A program made the translations under genes and the position numbers. From Prostheceraeus crozeri (lineage: Eukaryota; Platyhelminthes; Polycladida; Euryleptidae), in contig CAJQUW010008647.1 in the NCBI GenBank assembly GCA_907163375.1, forward strand, positions 1 through 64,000: a stretch of 64,000 nt of DNA. The letters run 5' to 3'. The notes under the pieces are model-generated. The model made no database searches. It was not told the origin of the DNA and was given only the letters and a program-made list of their open reading frames with translations. Positions 43,861 through 55,831 of this stretch are shown one piece after another. Position 1 is the stretch's first letter. Each line of letters begins with the position of its first letter.

Positions 43861-45881
43861 TTAGGCATACTGCAGTTCTGCATGCATACCGGAAAATGAT
43901 GTGAATTACGAAAAAAAGTTAAGGTGCTAAGATAGTCTCACTTCTATATTTCAGACGCTGTCAAAAAGCGACATTGGATGGAGCGCGAAGTGGTGAAGAG
44001 ACATATAAAAAATTGCAGAGGGAGTAAAGACGCTACTGTGCCAATAACGTCCGAACAAAAATATATCAGTGACTTATGAATACTTGACTGTTTTATTTAT
44101 CCCGATCAGTAAACCACAAGGTTTACACAGTTAAAAAGAATTCGGTTTTCAGGAAATCAACAAAATTAAATATTGATTGCAGGGAAAAAGATATAAATGT
44201 TAAAGAGATAGAAAATGTTATTTTCTTTGAAAATATGCATACAATTCTTTGAAGAAGAATATTTTTTTCTACACTGTAAACTGTCACCTCCTAAAATCGA
44301 AGAAATCTGCATCCTAAAGCGCGACACACTAGAATTTTAGGAGGTTGCGTGAAATAGAATGCTGACATACTAAAGAGAACAATAACACTAGTGCGCTAGC
44401 CTCCTAAAACGCTTTGCTTTAGTATTTTTTTATTAGTTACGAATAGTGTCTCGCTTCAGTGTACCATGATAATAAGGACTAATATGTATACATGTAGTTA
44501 ATTATCTAATGAATGTATAAGAATTCCGTATCAATCCTACAGAAACATAACTGCAAAATCGTTAAGGATTTTATTCGGGTATTACCATAGAAAATCCTGC
44601 AGGACTTGATCCTTAAAATCCTCAACGAAATTTCTACCGGATTTAAAGGAAAAATCCTTTAGCAGAAGGTTCCATAATACTAAAAGAACTGCCCTACAGG
44701 AATCCCGTAGAAAATAATCAGTCGGGATACCCCTCCAAAAAGTTCTTAGCTATTTTGCCAAAGAAAATGAAAAAATACCCCCCTTATTTTTTTCATTCCG
44801 TGTCCGATAACCGCGTTACACCGTGCGTGGATATCGGACACACGAATTTTTTCTAAGTTATTTTCGAAACTAACTGATTTGTTCCGACTAAGTGCATCTT
44901 GTGACACTTAGCGCAATTTCTCAGACCTCCCCACTCCTGTCCGACAATCGGATGGGTCCGGAAGCCACGCATTTTCACTACTAATAGATTAGTTAGTCAA
45001 CGATTACCGGATAATTTTGCTTCTTGACAATCGTTTTATTGGCTCTTCCTAACCATAGTCAAAACTGTAAGCAGATCAACGTTGACAGTCATTTAAAATT
45101 CGCTTTGACATCGCCAACTGCTGTGAAAGTTAATCAGTGATTTTCATGAATTAGCGTCAGTGATGGATGATATTTGGCGATATGCATTCCGCCATAGTGT
45201 ATTTAGACTGAAATTATAACTACCTTTAAATTAGCGCGATAATGCATTTGTAAATGTTTGGGAAAACAGCATAAAAATCAGAACTCATAAAAAGTCACAA
45301 AGAAGGCATGAAGTCTACTATTCATAAGATTCTACTGCAAATCTGCCATCATAGAAGTACTGCAAGTAGTACATCATGTACAAGTCTGTGAAGTACATTA
45401 TTAATATATTTATTTTCCAATTTTGGTTATTTTGGCTTTTATCAATCACATTTTATCGGACATAGCTCTAGGAGCCCTTCCATCAGTCCTGAGATAAGCA
45501 TAATTCTGCATCAATTAAATCAAACTATTAGACTTGTAAAACACTAGCAAGTCTTATAGAGAGGTGTCCTTAAACTTGAACAATTTTAAGCACACAAATT
45601 CTGTGACAACCCTAAACACCGCGTTTCGCCTTACAAGGGTTTGTCAGTTCGGCTCGAAATGGCCCAGATTAGTTTAGAACATCTACACGTACGTGGAAAT
45701 GACACTCTTTATTATTATCAGTCGACGTCATAGCCAGAATAGATAAACACAGAGCCGTCCGTTATGCAATCCCTTGATCAACCATTCCAGATATTTTAAG
45801 CGCAATTCCGAGCCGTACTGACGAGCCCCTGTAGCGCAGCGTCTACTGCTGCCATGGAATTTATGTGTTTAAATAGTTCTT

Positions 45882-45918
<37 letters not shown>

Positions 45919-46726
45919 GTCCTTCTATTCTATGCCCACACTGTAAATCGCTCAATACCAATGCATACCAAAATATTTTTTTGGTATATTTCTGTATCTA
46001 CTTGTATGCTTTTCGCATGTTATTTCAAGTGTGGAATGCTTTACATGATAAAGGGCATGGAAATTGATAGCAATAAATATCTAGAAAGGAAGTAAATCTC
46101 CATCCAATTTGCAATAGTGGCACAAAAATCGCACGCATTTTCACTTAAATGCTCATGTCAACGGTTAAATCAGTGGGTTAGAATCAATCACATGTGCAAT
46201 TCTAAGCTCTTCATTGGTGGTTCATGCCCCAACTTAGTTCCCCCGGATGTGCCGCGACCTTGAGTCAATTTCCATTCTAGTCAACTTCAGATAAACATGC
46301 TATTTCAATGCTAAAGGCATACCAGCATAATGTTAAAGGAAACCATTAATGATGTCTAAAATATGTTGATTCAAGGCCTTTTGTCAATAAAGATCAGACT
46401 AATGTTACTGCTGTTTTGTAAGTAGTGAGATAATGACATTCAAGAGCCAAACGTACAATGCTGAATTCGATTTTAATACACGTAAGTCTAATGCATTTCA
46501 CAAATAATCAATAAGTCTACAACCATCAACGTTTATGCATTATGTAATTTTGAAATCAAGCATATCATCAATCCGAAATAAAACACATTATAATTCATGA
46601 AAGTAAATGTAGTTATGTTGGTGATATATAAGTAAGTCAACATGGTAGCTGGAAAGCTGTCGCTTCATTGAACAGATGATTATCAACTTAGTTCATGGGG
46701 TTGAGCTAATTATGATTCGTGAGAAT
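43861..46726. other. No gene seen; small hairpins and a (TCTA)n tract
   Basis: About 2.9 kb of AT-rich sequence without a recognisable domain. A hairpin GTGTCCGATA...TATCGGACAC lies at about 44,799-44,841, and a further TATCGGACAT occurs at about 45,455. A (TCTA)n microsatellite lies at about 45,876-45,917. This may be host intergenic DNA. Confidence 0.5.
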
Positions 46727-46732
46727 GTTGTT
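46727..46732. repeat. Target-site duplication of P2, left
   Basis: GTTGTT directly before the P2 terminus. The same 6 bases follow the right terminus at 62,685-62,690. A 6-bp duplication is the Polinton norm. Confidence 0.9.
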
Positions 46733-47330
46733 AGTAGTAAGCCCGTTCCCACGCGAAGGACAAATGTGCAGCGATGAGTCATCGCTGCTGAGTCATCATG
46801 CTGACTCAGCCCCCCTCCTGTCTGGAAGGTCTTCGCCAAGGATGTGATGGAAAAGATCGGACCGAGTGGAGGAAACTGCTCCCTCCCCCCCCTCCTCTGA
46901 GGTTGTGTGGTGTTGGTTGTTCACGTCTCCGGTGAGGAAAGGGCAGGTGTTGGATGTTTTGGGATAAGAAAGGCCCTGTTTCGGCATGAATAAGTGTCTG
47001 GATGGATAAACGGAGGGCAGATTCGGATTCTACGTGAAAGTTTGGGTTAGGAAGGTTGTTTCCAGCTCAATCGGAAGAAAAAGCGCTACCCCCCCCTCCT
47101 GACAGGCAAGCCAGCAGGCAGACTTAGATGGAAGGTTTTGGGAAACAGGAGGAAAGTCGACTGCGAGGTAGGAGTGGAAAGACTTGTGACATTTCTCAAC
47201 CGACTTCTCTCGACTATATAAGTGGAGTCTCTACTTGTGGGAATCAGTTCAATCGCCAGTCGAGGTACGGGTAGGTGAACTCCGGAGCTCCGATGATAGC
47301 ATTGGAAATCTCTAAGAACCTGGTTTCTGT
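46733..47330. repeat. Left terminal inverted repeat of P2
   Basis: The first 360 bases match the inverse of 62,315-62,684, including three TGASTCA motifs (46,775, 46,789 and 46,802), C-runs and the CAGCTCAATCGGAAGAAA tract. Further in, the TATA box and leader match P3 rather than the right end. Confidence 0.9.
47214..47222 (+). promoter_or_regulatory. TATA box in P2 left terminal region
   Basis: CTATATAAG followed 70 nt later by ATG at 47,292 (MIALEISKNL). Identical box and spacing occur in P3, so this is probably the rightward promoter of the left-end gene. Confidence 0.55.
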
Positions 47331-47371
47331 AGGAAACCAAGGCAGATTTTTCGATTGCCGAATAAGTAAAA

Positions 47372-47761
47372 GTGAGAGCGGTTGAGGATACGAATAAAAG
47401 GTTATTAATGATGAATGAGCAGTTGAGGGTGAAGGTGGAAAGCCTTAAGGAGACGAGAGTGGAGTTGGAAAGGTTGAGACAGATGGAGAAAGAATGGATG
47501 GAGGAGGGAAGTGAGCTGTTGAAGAAGGCGATCAAGACTAGCAGTTTGGAGGCGAGCTTGTTGAGGAAGGATGGAGAGATTGAGGAGATGCGAAGTGTGG
47601 TGAAAGAGACAGAGGAGGTGAAAGGAATTAATAAGAGGTTGCTGTCGGAAGTTGATCGGTTGCATGAGCGTGAGAAGTGTCGAAAAAGGAGAGTATATGA
47701 GGCTCATCTTCCCCTCTTTGAAAATAACGTATGTGATGTCCCCACCATCTCCAGCGATTAG
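47372..47761 (+). CDS. Coiled-coil protein near P2 left end
   Basis: A 129-residue frame that is almost wholly alpha-helical and charged, with Leu/Met heptads (LLMMNEQLRVKVESLKETRV, VELERLRQMEKEWMEEGSEL, GINKRLLSEVDRLHEREK). It follows the left-end promoter and may be a later exon of the gene starting MIALEIS at 47,292. Coiled-coil proteins at this place are not something I know from Polintons. It could act as a dimerising or bZIP-like factor, but no clear basic DNA-binding region precedes the heptads. Confidence 0.4.
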   Translation: MRAVEDTNKRLLMMNEQLRVKVESLKETRVELERLRQMEKEWMEEGSELLKKAIKTSSLEASLLRKDGEIEEMRSVVKETEEVKGINKRLLSEVDRLHEREKCRKRRVYEAHLPLFENNVCDVPTISSD

Positions 47762-48424
47762 AATGAAACACAATTGTGTTACGAGGGGGTTGGAGTTCGC
47801 TGCCTCCACATGACGATAAATATCAATCGAGAGCTTGATGACTTTGTCGTCAGAAAAGTTAGAAAGAAGGTTCCCAGTAAGTCTATTCAATACAATCATT
47901 TCTCCACCCCATCTCATCTCCTACTATTTTCGTTTGAGAGTGTTTGCAGTAGTAGTGTCGGTGGACGGAGAACGCCCCATGAGCCTTCTTAAGGGCTACC
48001 TTCTAATGCAGGTAAAGCGGTCCCAAGCCCGCCACATATCTTCGGATATGGAATGCAGAGGGGAAGAATAAATGATGAAATGGAATGAAATGGGAGGCCA
48101 CCCTTGCACCACATGCAACACTCTGAACGCATAAGTTACTTTACTGTATCGCAGTCGATTGCTGTACAAGTATTGAAGAAAACGTGAGTTAGTAAATCAG
48201 CAGAAAAAACATAGGAAGACATGTGAAGTTCCAAATATACTTACTTCGAAGATTGAACTCAACATGATAAACCATTGATGATTAATACTACCACGAAGTG
48301 CAACAAGTCTACCGTTTATAGAAAAAGAGTAGAGGCTATCAGGAGTTATCAGTAGAGGCTCGTTACCTCTAAAGTATAGTTAGTAAAAAATTGTCATGAA
48401 AAAATACTTTATTTGGTCTTTGAT
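47762..48424. other. Interval without confident gene
   Basis: Short frames only. Near 48,030 the tract GGTCCCAAGCCCG with flanking sequence resembles a motif found in some LINE 5' ends, but nothing else supports an insertion. Confidence 0.35.
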
Positions 48425-48868
48425 TTATGGACAGCCATCATTGAAACCCGTTTCACTGATAGCAATGACAATATGGTTTATTTTATTCAGAAGCAAATGA
48501 TCGCCGTAACCATGAAAGTTGTCCATCCCAGAAATAATCTTCCGCAGATGTCGTGTATAAAACTCAGAAGCATCAGTAACATATTCTTGTCCATAGGAAC
48601 GAAATTGAAAGTCAACACTTTCCACTTCTTCACCTTCTGGAAAATGAGTGTAATTGACATGTGCAATTAAGTGGGCCTTGATGAGACTGTCTTTGAAATA
48701 AGATATCAACTCCGTAAATATTTCTCGTGTGTAGTCTAAACATGCTTTCAATTCTGTCTCCTCCCTTTGAAACTCAAGGATGTAATCTTGTATTAAACCT
48801 CCGAAGCTCTCTTGATGAAAACGAATCGTGCAATCATCATGTTTCAATGTAATGACTTCAGGTGGCAT
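48425..48868 (-). CDS. Family A: PolB N-domain relative, copy 1 of P2
   Basis: A 147-residue frame: CTIRFHQESFGGLIQDYILE near the N-terminus, FKDSLIKAHLIAHVNYTHF in the middle, VDFQFRSYGQEYV and DASEFYTRHLRKIISGMDNF later, ending with a strand like the other copies (NKINHIVIAIS). It is the longest and apparently complete family member. It runs leftward, divergent from the polymerase leader whose TATA box lies 140 nt to the right. A role in protein-primed replication is inferred only from homology to the polymerase N-terminal region. Confidence 0.55.
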   Translation of the reverse strand: MPPEVITLKHDDCTIRFHQESFGGLIQDYILEFQREETELKACLDYTREIFTELISYFKDSLIKAHLIAHVNYTHFPEGEEVESVDFQFRSYGQEYVTDASEFYTRHLRKIISGMDNFHGYGDHLLLNKINHIVIAISETGFNDGCP

Positions 48869-49007
48869 GGCTGAGTCTATTGCTAAACATCATTTTTGCC
48901 TAAGACGATTTCAATAACGCGTTTCAAATGTGTGTGCGTGCATCGGGAACTCTAGCTCGTCTGTGATTAGACGAGAGGTCTCATCCATTCACCGCTTAGG
49001 AAAATCT

Positions 49008-49015
49008 TATAAAAG
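49008..49015 (+). promoter_or_regulatory. TATA box of P2 polymerase gene
   Basis: TATAAAAG about 30 nt before a likely start of transcription. A donor-like AAG/GTGAGT follows at 49,055, so the first exon would be short and non-coding. Confidence 0.6.
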
Positions 49016-49055
49016 GCAGTGCACCAGTCTGCTCTTCACATTTATCTTTCACAAG

Positions 49056-50330
49056 GTGAGTGTCGGTGAGCTCCTGCTATCAGGTTGTTTTGACTTGCTA
49101 TCAAGTTGAATAGTCTCTTGCTATCAAGAGATTCACTTCTGCTCATAAAACATATCATCGCTGTAATACCTCCTTTGCTCAAGCGTTCCTTCGGGAGGGC
49201 GGGTACTGCCGTAGAGGGATAGCGTTGCACGGGTTGTTCGTCGTTTGTTAGACCGAAACCTCTGAGCCGCTGCTCATGTTGGGCGTTCGACTTCATACTC
49301 AACATGACGCTTTCTCTCGCCAGATCAGAGTACTTCAGCCATTCGACAAAGGTTAGTCTTTATGATATGGAGTAGAGTGAAATGTAATTCATTAGATGTA
49401 GCTTCAATTATTGTTCCCATGATAAACGTTGACTAGGCAAATGAAACGATTCTCATCTCTTCTTTTCAGTGATTGAAGTATATACCTACCATTGATCATC
49501 TGCAATCGACTGTCCGTCATGGAATTCGCAAAAATTAAAAACTACCGCATATCTGCTGAGATGGAGATGGCCACCATCGAGCAATGTAAGCATTTGTATC
49601 AAGGATGAGGTTGACTCACTCTATACTAACATCATTAGGGTGGACATCCCATTTAAACGTAAATCAAGACCCGTCAACTCCCCTATTTCATTCATTTTTA
49701 AACCGAATCGAAAATTTCATTGTGGCACTCTGCTTATCTTTGCAGCCATTCTTTTTCAGTGCATGAATGTATTCGTAATGGAGAACCCGTCACCCAAGGA
49801 GAAATCGGGAAGCCTATGAGCGGCTTGGCAAGTGTAAGTATCTTTAACATCACATGTTTAGGCTGTTTCAGATCCTCTGTATCATCCTTGTCTCAATCTC
49901 TAATCACTCTTTCCTGTCTACAGATTTGGCCAAGATGAAGAAATGGGAAGAAGCCGCGAGGCGGAAGTACCGCGAGGAATTTCCGGCGCTACCTTCCCGT
50001 CCATCAACCTCCGCTCAAGGTCCAACTCCTTTCTCGAGCTCGGGCATCGTCATCGCCCAACCTCCACCGCCTGCTCCGCTCCATGTACTAGTCCCCGCTC
50101 CTCGCTGCCACGTCCCTCAAACACCGTAGCCAAGGATCCTACTACCCTCGGCTCGTGTCCCACTCCTACCTCCTCCTCGACCATCGGTGTTGCCGGAGAT
50201 CAATTCATTAGATGGTAAGTAACCGTGATTGGGAAATAGGGGGGATAAGACTCAACTAAAACTCATTTCAAACTTGAAATTATGGTCATGTTACTGATCT
50301 CTTTTTTCTTTTCTCAACAGATCTGGCGAC
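49056..50330 (+). promoter_or_regulatory. Spliced leader region of P2 polymerase gene, with hairpins
   Basis: Contains CTTGCTATCAAG hairpin units (49,077-49,130), the structured tract shared with P3 (49,160-49,345) and a series of splice-like sites between short exons. One short exon carries an ATG (about 49,519, MEFAKIKNYRISAEMEMATI) and later ones carry Pro/Ser-rich coding sense. Introns in Polinton polymerase genes are known from some animals. I do not attempt an exon chain. Confidence 0.45.
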
Positions 50331-53300
50331 GGTTCTCCTGGACGGCGACGTTCCCTCCCGCCCCATCATCATCCATGCATCGCCACCACCACCTGCAGCA
50401 GCGGCCGAACTCCCTCTCCTCTCCGTTCAGTTGGTGGAGAGATTGCTGGAGGAGCAGGAAATGGAGTTGGAGATAGTGGGAGAGTACAGGGAGATTGAAG
50501 AGGTAGACAAGAGAGAGGAGCTCCGATGGCAGGGACGTGACAAGATCTTCGCCTCAGCCTACAGTTTGAGACGTCACATCGCTGGCAACGCTTACACGGG
50601 AGGATCTCAGCCCCGACCTCAACGACCCAAGTGTGAAGGTTATGGACGCACGTTCAACAACAGCACCAACTTGCAACGTCACATCGAAGGCGGTTCCTGT
50701 GGCAGTGTGAGGCAACCAACGACAACAACAGGTAGTAGACATCCTTCGTCGCACGTCGGCTTTTCCTGTTCTTCGTGTCAGAAGACCTTTCCTACAGAGT
50801 TTGTTCTTTCTTCGCACACACTCTGTCACACAGATTCCACTGAGCTTTACACTGACAACAACGTCACTCTAAGGCTGATCAAGTTTTCCCTTGAGAGGCT
50901 CGTTCGCGACTATGAGTTAGAAAGCTCTGAAGCTGTACAAGATATTTTCCTTTCTTGATGAATAATATAGGCTTAATTCATCAAATGTTGACGAGCTTAG
51001 ATAGATTTTTAATCAAATGTATGTTCTATCTCACTGCTCGTTTCAATAAGGTAGACAGTAGCACGGTAGAAGTAGAGTCCACTGTGACCATTCGGATAGC
51101 CTCTTGTGCTGCTGATCTCATAGGTGATGTAAATGAGTGGATAGAGAGACATGCGACCTATCTCGTCAGCAACTTAAATAAATTTAATGATAGAGATAGG
51201 GGTTTGGTTTTTGATGGGATAGAGAAAGTAGACATTAAAATCAATCTTTTAGAAAATTTGCAAGGGAGCGGTTGTTTCACCCTACCAAAAGCACTGGTTA
51301 GCAAAAAGGATGTCATCAATGTAGATTGTCAGTCCCAGTGTTTCAAGTATGCCATCCTCTCCATTCTTCACTATGATGATATAAGTGTACATCGTGAACG
51401 AATCACTCACTATCGTGAATGGGAGGATGAACTTAAGTTTGACGGGTTAGATGTCAACACATCAGATTTTAGGGACATTATCCAATTTGAAAAATTGAAT
51501 AAAATTAAGATAGTTGTCCATCTCTGGGAAAAAGGTCTGAAGGGCGTTAGGTATAACAACCGCCAAAGTAACTTCGACCGGGTTGTCAATCTCCTCCTAG
51601 TGTATAGCGACAAACACACAGAATGGCATTATTGTGGCATTCCTAAAATTTCAAAGTTTATCGCCACCAAGAAACCTATAGGGATAATTTTTTATTACTA
51701 TGATCGCTGCATACGGCGTTTCACATCTAAACCATTTTTTAAACAGCATTAGGAATGGTGCTCTCGGGCTAAACTTCAAATTGAAGTCATGCCCAAAGAT
51801 AAATTTTATAGATATGAGGAAAACCGCAATGAGCTCAGTCCCATATGTACCATCTATGCGGACATTGAATGTTACATTGAACAAGAAGACTTAAATCATG
51901 AGCCAGCAGCCTGTTATGAAGTATGGCATCCATATTATAGGAATCAAAATAAAATGCATGTGTGGCAGGGCGAGGAGTGCGTTGAAAACTTCCTCAACTT
52001 TTTAGATAGGAAAGCCCGTTTTCATCAATGGTATGAAACGGAGCTGACTAGGAAACCCATGTGCTTCACAGAAGCCGATGAACTCAAATTTGATAGGACC
52101 ACGGAATGTCCCCGCTGCTGTTCATCCTTTGATGATCAGCAACATAAGAAAGTGTGGGACCATTGCAATCTCAGTGGTAAATTTAGGTCTGCCTTCTGCA
52201 GTAAATGTAATATGAAACTTAGGCTCAAAAGGCGAACGCTCCCCGTCATCTTCCACAACTTTAAATGTTATGATGCTTACATCATCATTTGCCATGGATT
52301 CGGTAAAATGAAATTCTGGTCATCCAAAGTGATTACACAAAGTAAGGAAAAATTTATGTACATCACTGCCAAAGTAAAAGTAGCTAAGACGAAGGAGGGG
52401 AAGCCTGTCTTCTATGACATAAAGTTTCTAGATAGCTTTCAATTTATGTCTTCTTCCTTAGCCGCGTTGGCTAATAAATTAGAAACACTTCCCCTCAGTC
52501 AACATTTAAAGAAAGACTATCCCAACATAAGCGAAAGTCTCATGCGACGGAAAGGGGTGTTTCCTTATGGTTATTTTAGTTCAATGGAGACATTGAAGGA
52601 GACATCCGTTCCGTCCATCGATAAATTTAAAAGTGATTTGACGGGTGAGGACTGTTCGCCGGATGATTATAGGGATGCAGAGCAAGCATGGTTAGAATTT
52701 AGGTGTCGCACTTTTGGTGACTACATGCTTGCCTACTTAAAATTAGACGTCTATCTGTTGGCTGACGTGTTTGAGACTTTTAGGAAAGTCACATTAGAAC
52801 AGGACGCCTTAGACCCCGTCCATTTTGTTAGTCTACGAGGTCTGTCCTATCAGTCAGACTTCAAGATGACAAAAGAGAGAATACATTTACTGCAAGATGC
52901 AGAAATGTACACGTTATTTGAACGTGGTATTAGGGGTGGCTCAACATTAGTTAACAAACTTGTTGTCAGCAGCACCCAAGACATAGGATCGACCACGCAT
53001 TTAATGTACACAGACCAAAATAATTGATATGGGAGTGCATTATCCAAACCTTTGCCACAGTCTGACTTAAAAAATGGGTAGAGCCCTATGACATTGAACA
53101 CATCTCCAATCCAGCACACATCATAGCACTGGGAGATGAGGCCGACATAGGTTATTTATTTGAAGTCGACCTCATCTATCCAGAATGTATTAAGAATAAG
53201 ACAGTTGATTTTCCTCTCGCACCTGAATCTGGCATAGTCAGTCCAGATATGTTCTCTCCCTTTATGGAAGAACACAATAAGCAATATGAGGCGGAAAATG

Positions 53301-54036
53301 ACTTAAAATATAAAGCCACTAGGAAGTTGTTGCTCACCCAATTGAACAAGCAGCATTATGCCGTGCACTGTTCCATCCTCAAATGCTATCCAGGTATGGG
53401 GAATCAACTTGACAAAGTCCATCGCGCTATCCAGTTTAGGCAGAAGCCCTTTCTAAATCCGTATATAGAATTCAATAGTAAGAAACGGGCTGAATCCAAG
53501 AATCCTTTCGAAAAGGACTTCTTTAAATTTAAGAATAATGCCCTCTTTGTTAAAACCATGGAGGATGTAAGAAAGCGCATGGACTATCGTATCGTGACTG
53601 ATCCGGAAACGAGTATCAAGTTATGCCGCTCACCGCTGTTTTGTCACCATGATGTCATTTCCGAAGACATCACTGTCACATGTTAAAATCAAAAGTAGAA
53701 CTTTGCAAGCCCATTTATGTAGGACAAGCTGTCTTGGATCACTCCAAGTTAGAAATGTACAAGTTGTTTTACTACAGCTTTAAGACTTGCCCACTGATCC
53801 AACATGTTGAATTTGTAGGAGGCGATACAGACAGCTTCTTCCTGGCTTTGACAACCACTAGCCAAGTCAAGCAGGAAGACATTTTAAGATGTTTAGCACC
53901 CAAGTTTGATAGTTCCAACTATCCTACTGACCATCCGCTTTACTCTACCACAAATAAAGCGAAGCTTGGCTGCTTCAAGGATGAGTGTGCCGGCAAACAG
54001 ATAGAGGAGATGATCTTGCTTCGTCCCAAGATGTAA
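50331..54036 (+). CDS. Protein-primed family B DNA polymerase of P2 (fossil, broken)
   Basis: The Polinton PolB. N-terminal zinc-finger-like segments (FSCSSCQKTF then HTLCH) are followed by a domain related to family A (LRLIKFSLERLVRDYEL), then DCQSQCFKYAILSIL. Exonuclease motifs: IYADIECYI (Exo I), a CPRCC/CSKC zinc segment with VWDHCNLSGKFRSAFC, and IFHNFKCYDAYIII (Exo II). Then come IKFLDSFQFMSSSLAALANK and GDYMLAYLKLDVYLLADVFE. Palm motifs: KNNALFVKTMEDVRKRMDYR (motif B) and VGGDTDSFFLAL (motif C, about 53,825). Such enzymes copy linear DNA from a protein primer. The gene is broken in several places. Confidence 0.93.
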
Positions 54037-55327
54037 TCAATAAAACTAAATTCCTCAGAGCTTTCTATGAAACGGGCGAAAGGCATCTCGAAGTCAATCG
54101 TTAGGAATATGACACATAAGGACTATCGAGATGCCCTAGATTCACTTAAAATTAAAAAAGTAGAAATAACCATTTTAAAATCACAGTGGCATCAAGTCAG
54201 AACAACGACGTTTAGGAAACGAGGTCTCTCAGCTTGGTGAGACAAGCGACGCTGGATGAGTCCTAACCACTCATTACCGTACGGTCATCCAGACACTCAT
54301 CTACCTCCACCCAAGAGACAGAAACTTTCTCCTCCTCCGTCCGGCGATGTATGATGATGTATGCTTCCTCTCTGTTGTGGTTGATGTTTTGCTTTTTCAC
54401 TCCATGGCGTATTCTATGGGGTGTTGTGAGTGAGTGCCTTGTAGCATGCGTCCATATCCTTATCACAACATATCATGACTTGCATATCAACTGTTTTCCT
54501 GACTTTGTTTTGTCCCTGTACAGGTTCTTTCAATGACTTTGTCTTCTCCGGTGATGTGTGCCATAAAAACTTTGTTTTCTACTACCAACAGTATTACCTA
54601 TGTGCGGTGCTATGAAAATCGGCTGTGATGATGAATAACATATCATGTACATACTGTGTCGTTTTCCTTTCACATAAAGTTGGGTTTCAAATAGGTGGGA
54701 CTGACTTGGTAATAATGTCATAAGCATGTCACTGTTTGTAAGATAGGTAAAGTATAAAATATGTTTAGAATCATTTCACTTTTTGTAAAGTTAGAAATAA
54801 AATTGACGTTTGTAAAGTTAGAAATAAAGTTGACGTTTGTAAAGTTTGTACGATAGGTGAAGTATAAAATAAAGTTGGAATCATTTTAGTGTTTGTAAAG
54901 TTGGAGATAAATTTGTTGTTTGTAAAGTTAGAAAGAAAGTTGACATCCTCAAATTTCTAACAAAGTTTCCAACGAATGTAGCATCATGAAAACTTCTTCG
55001 GCTTAGGAAACATCATACTTTTTGCTGACTCATGTCTATAAATAGCTCTGACTCATGAAGTAGTAAAGTGCCATTCAGCTAGATAAGAATCTAATCAGTC
55101 TTGTTCAACTTTTTCACCGACAACTGTGTGGACGTGTCATTCAACATCGATGGCGCCTCGCGTCAGACAGCATGACCTTTTCACCGACAAGTGCATGGGC
55201 ATTATTTCATGTCTATAAATAGCGCTGACTCATCATAAAGCGATAAACCTTGCTGATGACCTTTTCACCGACAAGTGTGTGTGGGTGATAGTTCATTGCG
55301 CTGACTCCTTCAAAACACATCATGTGA
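54037..55327. other. P2 centre: terminator side, tandem repeats and promoters
   Basis: After the polymerase, 54,735-54,950 has about six copies of a 27-bp unit (GTTTGTAAAGTTAGAAATAA). Next, 55,015-55,290 contains two to three units with TTTTCACCGACAAGTG, TGTCTATAAATAGC and TGACTCA (55,026, 55,049 and 55,226). No gene is visible. The TATA boxes suggest promoters, though no plus-strand frame follows them. Confidence 0.55.
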
Positions 55328-55750
55328 TTAACACGATTCTATTAACTGTGCCTCATACAGATAACGCATTAAAGATTTAACAATGTCAGCTACTTTACTG
55401 ATATCACGTAAACCAGTCATGATACAATGTCCGGTGAGAAACACTGCAATATTTACAGGATGCCACTTCCGAATCAGAGCAGCAGTAAATAGTTCAGTTT
55501 CATAAAATATACAATGATTGCTGGTTTCAATGTTGGCTACATTCAATAACATCTTCAATTGAACAGACACTACTATATTCTTCAATGTCAGGGGACTGAG
55601 ACGTAGATGAGGCATGAGTGTTCGCATTTTCTTGACGACTTCGTAGCACATGGACTGCATCACGAAATGAGAAAGGTTTTCTAGGACTTGGATTTTGCCG
55701 CAGCGAAAGATTTGAAGAGTTCGAACGTTGCTCATGCGAATGACCAACAT
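55328..55750 (-). CDS. TBP-like (TATA-binding-protein fold) protein in P2
   Basis: A 140-residue frame resembling the TBP core. The second repeat is clearest: LTLKNIVVSVQLKMLLNVAN, an ELFTAALIRKWHPVNIAVF segment and TGHCIMTGLRDISKVADIV. These align with NIVSTVNL, F-A-A-V-I-M-R, and IFSSGKMVCTGA of eukaryotic TBP. Before it, TLQIFRCGKIQVLE looks like the end of a first repeat (IF-x2-GK). TBP-like proteins are known from large DNA viruses; I know of none in Polintons. Identity to cellular TBP is low, roughly a quarter by eye. Confidence 0.5.
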   Translation of the reverse strand: MLVIRMSNVRTLQIFRCGKIQVLENLSHFVMQSMCYEVVKKMRTLMPHLRLSPLTLKNIVVSVQLKMLLNVANIETSNHCIFYETELFTAALIRKWHPVNIAVFLTGHCIMTGLRDISKVADIVKSLMRYLYEAQLIESC

Positions 55751-55831
55751 TGTGGACGACCGCGATGATACACTGAATCGGGAAGATGGGTATGCAACTG
55801 TTCTAAATCGATGTCTCTTCTGAGATTCATT

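Noticed and set aside
44799-45465. DNA transposon with TGTCCGATAA inverted ends
   Set aside because: Only about 10 matched bases, no target duplication and a local hairpin that explains part of the signal.
48000-48080. LINE 5' end motif (GGTCCCAAGCCCG)
   Set aside because: A single short motif inside P2 with no LINE coding sequence nearby.
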